Source: Phoebastria nigripes (lineage: Eukaryota; Chordata; Aves; Procellariiformes; Diomedeidae). From it: a stretch of DNA of 64,000 nt. The notes beneath the pieces are model-generated. The model was not told the DNA's origin. It did not search any database and saw nothing but the letters and a program-made list of their open reading frames with translations. This document shows positions 51,761 to 63,100 of the stretch, piece after piece; positions within the stretch are counted from its first letter, which is position 1; every line of letters starts with the position of its first letter. The stretch spans positions 481,073 to 545,072 of the forward strand of contig JAYKAV010002574.1 of assembly GCA_035582835.1 (NCBI GenBank), read 5' to 3'. A program made the translations under genes and the position numbers.

Positions 51761-52374
51761 TTGAATCCCAGCAGATGCTCTAAATGGAGAGGTGACATTT
51801 CGTGTGAGAACTTTCATGTCTCAAGTGGAGATGAGTTAATCGAAACATTCTGCAATCTGGTGTTGATTTCATCAGCTTGCTTCTGTCCAAAAACCCCCAC
51901 TCCCCCCCAGAAAAAAAAAGGAATTAGGCATCTTTTTCTAAAACTACGGAGACCTATCACTTAAAATGATTTTCTGAGTGAATGAGGATTTTAACTCTTC
52001 TGGAAATAGCTCTCTCTTACCCTTCCAACATTTTGCGTGACCACTTTTGATTAATATTGGGGGAAATAAAGTGGAAAGTTCAGTTGAGTTGAGAAGAATA
52101 GCTTCTAAAAATAAAACCTGGATGCTAGAGATGCTTGAGTTTTTAGTTCAGCTCATGAACTTTCTGCCTAGCTGAGTGGACCTTTGCACTGCACCTCGCT
52201 CTCATGTTATGAGGTAATTCCTTTTGAAAATAAGAATAATAATAAAAAATAAAAAAAGGTAGTGAGAGCAATGCACTTTGGTTAGGATAATCTGTCACTT
52301 AAGGCTCAGATTCTGCAATTTCTTTACAGACAAAACTCCCATTTAAAGCGAAGATGAGCACTGCCTGAACTCAG

Positions 52375-52460
52375 GATAGAAGAAGGAGCCGTTGTGATCA
52401 TGCAGTCTGACCCCTGTAAGAACAGGGCACTCCTTTTCATTTAGCAGTCCGCTGAGCAGC
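52375..52460 (-). repeat. Possible CR1 3'-end relic
   Basis: GAGCCGTTGTGATCATGCAG followed by TCTGACCCCTGTAAGAACAG resembles the reverse complement of an older CR1 3' UTR (of the type 'gatcatctagtctgacctcctg...aacacagg'). The terminal octamer is not visible. Low confidence. Confidence 0.3.
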
Positions 52461-54744
52461 AGCTGTTAAATTTCCAAAACCACCAAAATGCCTCAAAATA
52501 CAAAGTGTTTGCTTCAGAAATGAGTGTCAGTTCTAATGCAGAACCATTTTTCTTAAGAAATCTTTCTCTTTTTCAGAAGACAATTACAAGCTTTATATTA
52601 CAGACTGTGATTATTATACTACACTTCAAAGAAGGAAAAAAAAAACCAACCCAAATTACAATATTTCAGGCCAGCATTTCTCTTGCTTTCTAATGGATTA
52701 CTTTTGTTTTCAAATCAATGTCCTCTGATTATAGTCTTGTAAAGTTTCAGCTTTCACAGTCTACAGAAGCAGTTGCAACTTTGAGAGTTGAAATACATGT
52801 CAAGATAATGCACCTGTTTTGTTTAGAAGTAATAACGTTTCAAGGAAATCTAGGAAAGGTAGATGTCGTTTGTATTTAAGATTTGCATCTGAGATGTAGT
52901 CACAGTTCATCAGCACTCAGAGGGATTTGAAATTTGGAAAATATACCTCTCAATTCAGGGGTAAAAGGGTCATTATCCATTATGTGTACAAACAAAGCAA
53001 AACAAAAACAATTAAATGGAAAACCCACAGTAGATTGCAAGTATCATTTTTATGCATTTGAAAGCATTTATTTTTAAAAGAATTCTTGGCAGGTAGTTCT
53101 TCTCACTGGAGTGTTTTTCACTATAGATGGATTTATACAGTCTTATTTATATATGTGTATGTGTGCATGTTTATATATTTGAAAGACCGTATATGCATGT
53201 ATTTCCTTGGGGAGATCTTCACAGTAGCTACAACGGTCAACTCTGGTATATGTAGATAAAAAGAACTGTTCTGGATAGAAATAATCATTCTTTGTGTGCT
53301 ATGCCACAACACTTTTCAGTAGTTCTATTTGCATGTAGAGTTTTAATTAAGAGATAACTGTCACTGCAGATTGAGTGCAGAAGGCTGCAGTATCCAGCAG
53401 AGAGATAAATGTCAATGCCAAGTCATACAGGTTGGAGAGCATACAGGGAGTCCATAATAAAAAATCATTTTACAATTAAAACTCACTTATTACTAACTTA
53501 CTGTGTTATACGCAGAGATGAAGAGGTCCAAAATCCAGTTGCTTAGGGTTGTACATACCAGTTAGGGGGTTTTGGTTTTCTAGAGGGCTTTTTTGGGTCA
53601 ATCTATGTGTGATACATTGGAAATGGAAACTTTGGGATGCAATCAGTAAACTTCTTAGGAGCATTATATGTTCCCTATTTAACAAGAGTGTGTTACAGCT
53701 TTCAGCACGCTGGGAAGTCCTAGAACAGATTGCAAAGATTCATCTCAGCTTGATTCAGACGGGCTATAAGTGTCCTTCTGCCTGTTTGAAAGTGTTTTGG
53801 TTTCTAATTAATTTAGCCAGAAGACACGTTATTTCTGACCTTCACAAACCACTGCCTGTCTGATCCCAGTTTTAAAAGATCCCATTAACTGTTTTATTAA
53901 AAAAAAAAAAGCAACCTGTCTTTTCCTGTTGTGAGGAGCAAAGTACAAAATGGATATTTATAGCTACTGTTAGTGAGCCATTATATGTATAACGTATTTT
54001 TCCACAGTATGTGGTATGGTTTTGGGTTTATATGACATAATAGTGCCATTTAAAATAACATGAAATCTTCATTTCTATGAAGTCACCAGCAAAAATCCCA
54101 TTAATTTAAGCAAAGAAAGGAGATCTCTACCTTGCAATTTGTAATTTAATAGCATTTTCTTACTGACATTGAAGTCAGTAAGTACTTCAACTTCCAACTT
54201 CAAAATAAGACTCTCCCCCTCTGTCTTTGAGATGCAGATAGAGGAATTTTTTTCTTCAGTCTCAGTGACAAGGGCTGCCAAGACTGTGAAAGGAAAAATG
54301 CACTGTTCTGCAATAGCTAAACAGCCTAAACAGAGCTGTCTAGTCTTGTATTGCTTTAAGCAGCCATCAGAAGTTGTATGGAAGAGTTAGGTGTAGGATT
54401 TATGCATCCTGATTGAGATTAAAATAATGGCCTTTCAAATTTTTATAGTGAAATTACTTTTGCAAAGTATGTAACTCGCGATACATCTTACGCAAAGTGA
54501 ATTAATAATGCCAGGTTTTGAGAACTAATCTAGATATATGAACAAAAGTTCAGCGTTAAAGAAGTTCATGAAGCAACAAAGACTTTCCTGAACTAAAACA
54601 TGATCTTAAGAATGTGTAGATTTATAATTACAGAAGAAAATAAACAAGGTTTTTCCTTTCTTGTTGGTATCATATTGTCAGCAAAATGTCTCTGTTTTAA
54701 GAGTTTGAATCTGTTGGGAAGTTTTCATAAGTGCATGTATTTTA

Positions 54745-54800
54745 GGGCTCTGCAGAGACTTTCTGGGTCATCTATTCCAGCCCACCCGCGCGCCCTGCAA
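54745..54800 (-). repeat. Possible CR1 3'-end relic
   Basis: TTTCTGGGTCATCTATTCCA followed by GCCCACC resembles the reverse-complement CR1 3' UTR ('ggtcatctagtccagccc'). Only about 50 bases are convincing. Confidence 0.3.
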
Positions 54801-55817
54801 CAGCAGGAGATCATTACTACTGCTTCTCTTCCATCCTACTTTTCTCCTAAATGCCATGTTCCAAAAGTGTCCAATGCTATTTTCTCTAAAATACATCTAG
54901 TGAAGATGCAGTGTGTAATTCGTCTATGCACCCACTGGTGTTGAAGCAAAGTGCTTCTTTATCATGTGATGACAGATAAAAGATGAAGGCTGAGCAGTTG
55001 TTGGATTCGTTCTTCATAATATGATATGAATAAGCTTAAGTGCTGCTAATGGCTTTTTTTTAAGGGAAAGGGTGTAGGTGACCTGTACACAGCTGTAAGC
55101 TGTGGGTTGTGGCCGGGTGGAAGTGTCCCTGAGGCTCTGGGGTCGAAGGCACAGCTCTGCCCCCTGCTCCCCCCGGCCCTTCCCGCGCTCTGCGGTAGCC
55201 CCCCTCGCTTCCCTGCTCTCATACCCACGGTGTTAGGCAGCAGCAGTTGCCAGAGGCTCAGCCTTAGACCTACTTAAGCCTTAATATACTTAATATTGAA
55301 AGTCCCATGCCTCCCTATGCCTNCCATTACTACCAGTCCATTGATGGCAGTCTTCCCCATTGTTTATTTGCTATCTTTTTATGGGTTGCACTTATCATAC
55401 TTGTCCCTTTCAGCTTTTCCATATGTGACATCAGTTCTGCTTCCAACTTTTATTTTATACCGTCTTTTAGATCAGCGCTGATCTTCGCACAGAACAGTAT
55501 AATTTTTTTAACATAATTACCTTGTACATATGTATTTAATGCATCCATTATTAGCTCAGATGTATTTCTTTATTAATGTTCTTCTTACAACCAATTTTCT
55601 TTGGGTTTTACTTTCTTTGCGGACTCATATTATTTCCTTAGCAAATTTATTCACATCTTCACATATTGCTATATTGAGTCTGTTCCTGCTGGAGTTTGCC
55701 TGTATTTGCCACAAATCTTTTTTGCATTTTCATGTGAGATAATTTTTTCGGAAGTACATAAAGATAATTGAAAGTCATGTATTTTCGATTATGAAAATGC
55801 CAACAAATTAAAGTGTG

Positions 55818-55920
55818 TTTATCCTCATAACTAACCTAAAAGATGAGATTTAAGTACTCTTAAGCCCAGTTTGCTTTCTCATGAAAAATAGCTTACTATC
55901 TTATATCAAAGTCACATAGT
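55818..55920 (+). repeat. Probable MIR-like SINE relic
   Basis: The order TTTATCCTCATAAC, then AGATGAG, then AGTACTCTTAAGCCCAGTTT, ATGAAAAAT and AAAGTCACATAGT follows the MIR core layout (TTTAATCCTCACAAC ... CCATTTTACAGATGAGG ... AAGGTCACACAGCTAGT) with many substitutions. MIR-type SINEs predate amniotes and survive as faint relics in bird genomes. This is recognition by eye from remembered consensus. A degraded CR1 is an alternative. Confidence 0.4.
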
Positions 55921-58890
55921 AAAAACAAGAACATTTGCTTTTTTAAAGTATGGGCAAGAAAGTCAAAGCAGAACAACAGAAATTTTTGCTAGATGAAAAG
56001 AAGCAGAACGGGGAGGGGGGAATCAATATTTGTATTTTTGTGGTTTTCCTTAGAATGAAATATTCTTTGCATCATCGTGTGCCTGCAAGCTGTATGGAAA
56101 AAGTGTTATAACCAATATAATTGGCTTTTGTCATACTTAATGATTTTTGTGATTTATAAATGTGTTTGTTAAGACTTCAATCAATAAGAGATATTACCAA
56201 ATATTTTTAAATGCCTTTCATTCCATGTAAAAAAAAAATTGGAGAGGAATATGCACATCATTTACAATCCCTCTTTCTAGCGTATTAAGTATTTTTTTTC
56301 TTAACGTGTAGCTTATTCTATAAATGGCAGTATAGATAGCTATCTGTCTTTTCACTTAGAATCAAAGAGGAACTCACTGCAGAAATCTGCCAGTGCTGGA
56401 TGAAGTTGTACAGAAATACACGTCCCAGCTGGTTGGCCTAGGGTTCTTGTGAAGAATTGGCTCATATTATAACTGGCTCCCTTTTCTCTGTGTACCATGT
56501 AACTTTGTGACAAGAAAGACCTGCCTGCCAGAATTAGGTTTATTTATAAAAATCAAATCACCAAAGCTGCATAATTTCCTGGTGGTGTTACAGCCCTAAT
56601 CACCTGATTTTTGCAGTAGCAGAGATCTGTCCCCACTGAGTGTAGTAGTGGGAGCTTTGCTAATATCCCCACGCTTCCAGACCGCACCTGACAAATGGTG
56701 TTTTCTGAACTGAGGAACTCGGTAAGCCAGAGCACCCAAGTGATGCTCTTTCCAGGTGGCTGCTCATCAGTGCAGTGCAGTGTCAACTAGCCACGTAGCA
56801 CTGAGACAATTAATAAATTTGGATAAATGAGGGAATTTACAAAATAATTAAGGGACCTTGGATATGACACATTTTCAGGCAACACGGTATTTTGTATGAT
56901 TACGGTTTGTGTAATCAAGGCTCTGTTGTGTATGAAAGTTAATGACTGTAAATTGAGAAGGAGAGAGGAAGCATATTGAGAACAGTGTTGTGCATAAGCT
57001 CCGTAGGTATTACTGAGATGCNGATTTGCTTCAGATGGTATACATCTGGAACATATTACTATAACTCTCCTCTCTAGTCAGAGAAGTCCAAAGCAAGTGA
57101 AGGAGATTGTTCCAAGCTAAAAAAAATTTAAAGCATAGAGCTAATTTGTATTTGAAAAAAACCAGTTAACTATTATTGGAATTATTCAAAAAATGAAATA
57201 TAACAGCTATCTAAATCGGTTTGGGTATATCATAAATAATGCATTAAATACTCCATCAAGAAACAACCACAAATCCAGGTTACTGAAGCCAGCAATGTAA
57301 AAAAATCAAAGTGTAGCAAGAAAATCGGGTGGCACTTTATCTTGAACTTGAAAATGTGCCCACTCTCTACTTCCAAATTCCCAAGTTGAGCCCTGTAAAA
57401 TGTCATTCCCCCATCCTTGTTATTTCCCTGGCTGTAAACCTTGGGTTTCACACAGGAGTTACTTGAGTAATAGTTAAGTGCTCACTTTCCTTCCACAACC
57501 AAACCTGAGTCTTAAAATTGGTAATATATATTGTGCTGTTCACTACAAGTTTGAGAAGAGGTAAATGACATGTGAAAGAATTAAGCAAACAGTTTGTGGT
57601 GAGGCTGTCACGGGTTTCTTTCTAGAGAAACCAGTTGGTTAGGACTTAGCAACGTGTTTTAGAGATCTGTAAGATGCTATGTGATGGGATAAACTGAATA
57701 TGAAAGCAAAAAAAAAAAAAATTTAAAAATCAGCATGATTCTAGCAGTGTACAAGGGAGATGGAGGGAAGATAATTCAATCTATTGGTGCCAATATGATT
57801 TATTGTATTAAACTTATATATAACATCGAGAGGTGCTGCACCTCTCCAGCATAACTGTACTACTGAGTACCATAAAAACGAATCATTACATGATGAAAAA
57901 AAACCCTCTTTTCCTTTAACCTAAATTTAGATTCATAGTTATGAATGGTATCCATGCAGGTTAATCTAATTTTTTTAACATAAAGTATGTAATAAAGCTA
58001 CTTCATTTTCTGGTACAATTCCCCACCTACAGGCAACATAATACTTCATTCCAAAGTAGTCCAGCAGTCTTACTCTCTCAGAGTGAGATTTGTGCTGACT
58101 AAATACTATAAAGAACCAATATATTCACAGGGTAAATTAGGTAACACTTTCTCTGCTGCTGACTGGGTTTAATTATTGTTTCATTGAAGGACTAAATGCA
58201 TTGATATGATATCCTAAAGCTTTATTTAAATCTGTCTTCCTCCATGATACCTTTATGATACTTTCAAGATGTAGAAATGGGATGTAGTCATTGCATACGC
58301 ATGTTTTAAAAGAACTTGTGCAGATGGACTCAAGTTTGACAGGTAAAACATTTTAATAGGTTTTAAATGGTATATGTATCTGGGAAACACTGCTAAAAAC
58401 TTAAATTCCTGTCAGAATAACTCATATGGTAGAAATTTAGGGCTGTGAGCTTGGAAAACTGTTCCTGTTTCTTTGCTATTATTTTCTTCCATGAGTAGAT
58501 TTTAGACAGGAGTGTCCCACTGAAAGAAGCAGCCCTGTATTTGGCCATGTATTTCCGTACTTTTGTTCTGCTTAAAGGCTTGAAAAATAGAAAATACTGT
58601 ATTTTCCAAATGGTTGTACAACAAATATTTCATTTCAGTTGGCACCTGTTCCTTTGTCATTCTGTGTTGCAGAGACATTGGAATTGCAGGTAGTGATAGA
58701 TACTGTCCATTGAAATAGCAAGTCATGGCATTGTGTTATATTTTCTAGAGTGCTTAAACCAGTTTATTACATGCTATTGTCATGGGTTTTTTTGTCCATC
58801 TCTTTTTATTGTTTGAAGTAGACTATTAGCCTTTCGGTGATGCAAAAAATAAATGATTTGTTGTTCATGTGATATCTTGACCCATATTTT

Positions 58891-58915
58891 AAATTTTTTT
58901 TATTTTTTTTCATAG
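58891..58915 (+). promoter_or_regulatory. 3' splice site (polypyrimidine tract and AG) of the teneurin exon
   Basis: Twenty-five bases, almost all T, run directly into CATAG at 58911-58915. This is a strong vertebrate acceptor. The exonic base after AG is G, and reading phase 1 from here keeps the frame open for the full 210 bp. The matching donor is ATG|GTAAGA with GT at 59126-59127, a near-consensus 5' splice site. Reading past the donor gives a stop at 59149-59151, so intron retention would truncate the protein shortly after the exon. Confidence 0.75.
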
Positions 58916-59125
58916 GTCCTCCCATGCCATCCTCCTCATCTAGTCCATCAGTTACTGAACATTTACACTCCCCTCCTCCATCACCCAATCTCCATGACAA
59001 CCAGAGGTGGTTATTAAGTAATAATGCCAGCCAGCCAGTTCAGGACTCTGATACAGATGAGGACTATACTGCCAGCTCATATCTAGTACAGACCGGTACT
59101 GTTTCAGTGTCTGTCCCAGGTCATG
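58916..59125 (+). CDS. TENM3: Teneurin intracellular-domain cassette exon (probably TENM3)
   Basis: Teneurins are large type II transmembrane adhesion proteins that guide neuronal wiring; this exon would encode part of the N-terminal cytoplasmic tail, before the membrane segment. Seen: acceptor TTTTTTCATAG ends at 58915, donor GTAAGA starts at 59126, and the 210 bp between are open. The first two bases (GT) complete a split codon, 69 whole codons follow, and the last G starts another split codon, so both ends are phase 1. The peptide begins PPMPSSSSSPSVTEH, continues with SPPPSP and RWLLSNN, then acidic DSDTDEDYTASSYLVQTGT. Known family pattern, from memory: TENM2 and TENM4 have an exon here with the same order (Ser/Pro stretch, LL-containing segment, acidic run, then NSYL/NSFL), and the upstream teneurin exon ends in Glu-Asn plus a G-initiated codon, matching the phase. 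TENM3 is chosen because the peptide differs clearly from TENM1, TENM2 and TENM4. Family is fairly sure; paralogue is moderate. Confidence 0.75.
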
Positions 59126-59769
59126 GTAAGAAGAGGACACTTTGTCCGTAGTTTGAATACCCTTTTATTTTTCATCCTCTTACAAAATTGCCTAATAAAA
59201 ATTAAAGATATAAAAATGACTTTGTATTTTAAAATGATTTTCCTTTAAATGTCACAAATGATGTTTCTACTTTACTGTAGGATAAGCGAGAGCAGAAAGT
59301 AACTTCTAATATATAAAAGCTCACTTAAGTTATTTTAAAATGCAATACTTACGTGAAGCAATAGCCATTCATGATTTATTATGTAATATAACTTGTAGCA
59401 AGTGACTAGCCTTTGACTGTACTTTTTAAAGGGTAGGCTGAAGTTGGTTAAACTGTCATGATGTTTAGCTTCAGAGTAACGTAAAAGTTATCTTTTGCTA
59501 CCTCATCAAGTTCAGCAGGTTCCAGCCGTTCCTTTAGTTTCCCTGGGGCAGGAGAATGGGTTTTGTACATTACTGTATAGGGCACTCTAGATTGAGGAAA
59601 GAGATCTAGAGGAAGAGAGCTGTGAGGTGAGAGAAGGCAACGGTGGCTCCTGAGATGTATGATTCCATGTTTCTTGTCCTCCCAACCAGTATGAGTACCC
59701 AACAGGAGTGACGTACTTGAAACACCGGTGCCCACTTATACATCATGCCATAAGAAACCACAGTTTTAC

Positions 59770-59791
59770 TTTTTTTTTTTTTTTTTTTTTT
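59770..59791. repeat. T22 homopolymer in the downstream intron
   Basis: A pure T run followed by ACATAAAAAATAATAG, about 640 bp after the teneurin exon. No functional element is evident. Confidence 0.9.
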
Positions 59792-60168
59792 ACATAAAAA
59801 ATAATAGCCACAGGGTTCCATTTTTGTTGTATGATTGAACAGATTTTCTTGGGATAGGCAGACTGGAAGAATAATTTGTTAATTCACAGCCCTTCCCCAG
59901 TAGATCAGCAAAGTTTGGAACAAGCCTTTTCATTTTCTAAGAACCATTTCTGTCTTTTCACTGTAAAGAATTCTACTGCAGATGAACCACTAGAGGGGGT
60001 TTGGAGAAATATTTTCCTACAGATTGCTCATCAGTTGGTTGGACAGAATTATTTTGCAGAGCAAAAACACTAGCTTTGAGCTTCTCTTCCTAGCTTTGAG
60101 TGCAACTTTGGTGTTGTGTCTAGAAGACCAGTCTGCTAAGAGCAGTTGTGTATGTGAATTTGACAACC

Positions 60169-60187
60169 TTTTTTTTTTTTTTTTTTT
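60169..60187. repeat. T19 homopolymer
   Basis: A pure T run in the downstream intron, followed by GCCATG. It could pass for a polypyrimidine tract, but no acceptor AG followed by a plausible exon is seen. Confidence 0.9.
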
Positions 60188-63100
60188 GCCATGTTAGGGC
60201 CTTGGATTAAAATCTTTAAAATTAACAATGATAACTTTATTTTTGCATGTTCAACTTGCTCAATATTTAATCTGTGAAGAACTCCAAAAAAAATGGTAAT
60301 ACATTGTCATAATCAGGGTGCGTTACGAAGATGTGTCCTTTATGTCTAGGAATATGAAATCTGAAAGAAAATGTATGCGTTATCCAAAGGGTAGCCTGCT
60401 TTAGTTCAGTAAGTCAATACATCTAGATTACTGTATCTACCAGCCCTTCCTCTACAAATGAAAAATGCAAAAGCAAGAGAAAACTGCTAAAAATTTTGTA
60501 TAGTTGGGATGAACTCCTTACATGTCCTAGCCTCTTAGGAAGCTAATAGGTGTTTATCATTCCTCTAGGTTTTAGCATTTTGCTGCTTCTGAAATTTTCA
60601 ACAGTTCCTTGCCAGTCTGAGTTTGCCAACCTTGAGGAATGTTCCTTAACCCCTTTCACCCCAGACTAGCCAAAATAATTTCAGCTGGCCCCTGGCAAGT
60701 CAAGTCTTGGCCTTTTAGTAGGACAAAATAAGGGGGTTTTTGATAACAAGCAGGACGGAAGTTAACACCGTGGTGTATGTTGAGAGAGTTGTTCTTGGTA
60801 AGACTTTTGCTAAGCAGAAGGGAAACCCAGCATACTCTCTAAGTTCCTGTTCATTTTCCCCTCCCCTCTCTCTTCCTGCTGTGCTCCCCTGTCTCCTCTA
60901 TCTGCATATGTCTGAGATTCGCCCCTTCAGTGTACATGTGCAATAGAAGTGCTTGCAGTTTCTGCTTCCCGCTGTCGAAGAATTAAATCAATGATACATA
61001 TACATTCATAATGTAGTAGTGCTGGCGGTCATATAATACAGCTAATGATCTTTCTCTCTCTCCACAAGATCAGACTTGTTTTTAGAAGTGTTTCAACTTG
61101 CTAACCACGGATACTATATTTGTGATTGTCATAATTTTAGTGGGGTTTGTTTGCTTTTCTGTTGGACAAGGAGAAGGCCATAGATGTTCTGGTTAGAGGG
61201 CTTCCATCCCTGCAGTCAGGTGCAGGATCAGGGTTTGCATTACTTGAAGAAAGGATGCTTTCATGCAGCACATACATGAATATTGCTTGGAATATCTACT
61301 TGATTTGCTTATGGTTGGTTTCTCATCTCTTATACTGTTGGCCTATTGATGGGGAAAAAATACGTTCTTTGTAAAACAGGCAAGAGCAGAATTTAATAAT
61401 TAAGCTAATAATTTCTAAGTTAGCTACAACTTTCTTCTACTCGATGATTTGCATTGTTGTGTAGCCTTTTTACCAGTATGTGGATCTCTCCAACTCTACC
61501 CTAGAAAGTAAATATCATTTAATCATGGCCTTTGGTACAGTCTTATTTGAGTATTGTATTTTCTTTAGCTAAAATGTTAAGTAATACAGCATGCATAGCA
61601 GTTTCACAGAAGGAAGTTTTTTTTTCACCAGTTGTCTTTTAATTCATCCAGATGCAAAAGAAGCTTTCCATGCTATCTAATGTTAATGGGTACAAAATAA
61701 CTCCAGTGCCATATTCTGGATGACTTTGTCCAATGTTTATATTGGCAGGGGGCGGGGGATCACTTTTGAAGCATTTAGGATAAAAAAGGTACTGACCGAA
61801 AATAATTATATTATTGAACTGTTTTCAGTTATATTGACTTTATGTGAATAGCAAGTTAAATTACCTTCTCTTTAGTCTATGCAAACATCTGTTTGTTTTC
61901 CTTTAGTCTGAGTTCATTTGATCAATGTAGTTTATTTGATCAACTCCNACAAAATTTAAAGGATCTGATTATGTGTTTAGAATGATATTAATCTAAGCCT
62001 TTGGGTTTGATTAGTTTGTTTTGTTGACCAATGGGAATTAGCTTTCATTTGAGGAATTAACTAAAAGAGAAATGTGAATTACTAAAATCAGTTACAACTG
62101 CATACCACATGAGAAGAAAAGGTATTCATGGAGGTGTTGCTAGTAGCTTTAAAAATTCAGATCAAGTGAGGACTGTTGTGGACAGTTTGCTAGGAATCAT
62201 TTCATTTCTCTAAAAGCAGTGTGTTAATAGGTTGTAAAATTCAGGAGGAGATAAATTTTCAGATCATCAGTCATAACAGTGTTCCTTTACATAGCACCTC
62301 CAATTTATTCTACTTGTTGTTCCTCTTCTCCATGCTGCAGCTCAGTCTACTGACTCTGTTCCAGCAGTCAGCCTATTTGTCTACTGATTTCAGTANAATT
62401 TACTAGTTTTATTGTTTTTACAAAGAAGAGTGAACTGATTTATAAGAAACAGGAGCATCTGAATATGTCTGCAGGGAAGAGGAACAGTTGTTTAAGCGAG
62501 AGGGAGAGTGAACTAGGAGCTGGGAGGAGAGGGTTCTTGAATGTGACTGAGGTGGAGAGGGTTTCTTTATGTAATAAAGTCTGCTTATAAACAATAGAAG
62601 TTGTGTGAAGTCTGTATTTAAGCATCTTGATAAGGTTCTTAATCTTCTTCCACCAAAAATTATAGATTAGTCAGAATTTGGAGGGGAATTTATTGAAATT
62701 AGTAGTAGCTTATCTTTCAACATAGACATGTATTATAATGAGAAATACAGTGCTAAATTCTTAAGTTAAGCAGAGACTATGAAGAAAAGATATAGTTAAA
62801 TGTTAATACTTACTACTGACAATGGAGATGATGAGTCTGAATTAGAAATTCAGATTTGANGATTTCTAACCCCTAAATTGGAAACATTATGGCAGAACCA
62901 TCAAATGCAAAATAGAGAAGGATGTATTTTCACAGCAGCATTTGTGCAGTGTATTTGAACATTTAAGTTGTACAAGGTTCTCATGTTTCTTAATAATAGT
63001 TTGTGATGATAGTTCATCTGATGGGAAGATCTGAAAAAAATTTCAATATAATATAAAATGTTTTCCAGTTCTCCTTGATCAAGGATCTGCCAGGTGATAC

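Larger units (their letters stand above)
44156..58890. other. Intronic sequence with no gene seen
   Basis: AT-rich intron between the CR1 and the teneurin exon. It contains the two small tandem duplications near 47 kb, GC-rich patches near 51.5 kb and 55.15 kb, and the faint CR1/MIR traces listed separately. The longest open frames (minus 46152-46553, minus 51341-51817) have no family signature. Confidence 0.5.
1..58915 (+). other. Long intron upstream of the teneurin exon (inferred)
   Basis: No other teneurin exon is recognisable between the window start and 58915. I looked among the open frames for the neighbouring cytoplasmic-tail exon, which carries Ser-rich CLSSR and LTLTD-type motifs in this family, and did not find it. 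The interval is AT-rich, full of short homopolymers, with scattered retroelement relics that are all antisense to the host gene or too degraded to orient. Introns of tens to hundreds of kilobases are usual in the 5' part of vertebrate teneurin genes. It remains possible that an unrelated short exon or a lncRNA lies inside; nothing in the sequence lets me define one. Confidence 0.6.

Noticed and set aside
51341..51817. 158-codon minus-strand open frame
   Set aside because: Explained by low stop frequency in a GC-rich patch. Competing frames of similar length exist on both strands, and one codon contains an N.
59119..59121. Alternative donor at CCCAG|GTCATG just inside the exon
   Set aside because: Weaker than the GTAAGA donor six bases later. 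Use of it would also keep the frame (two codons fewer), so it cannot be excluded but is not preferred.
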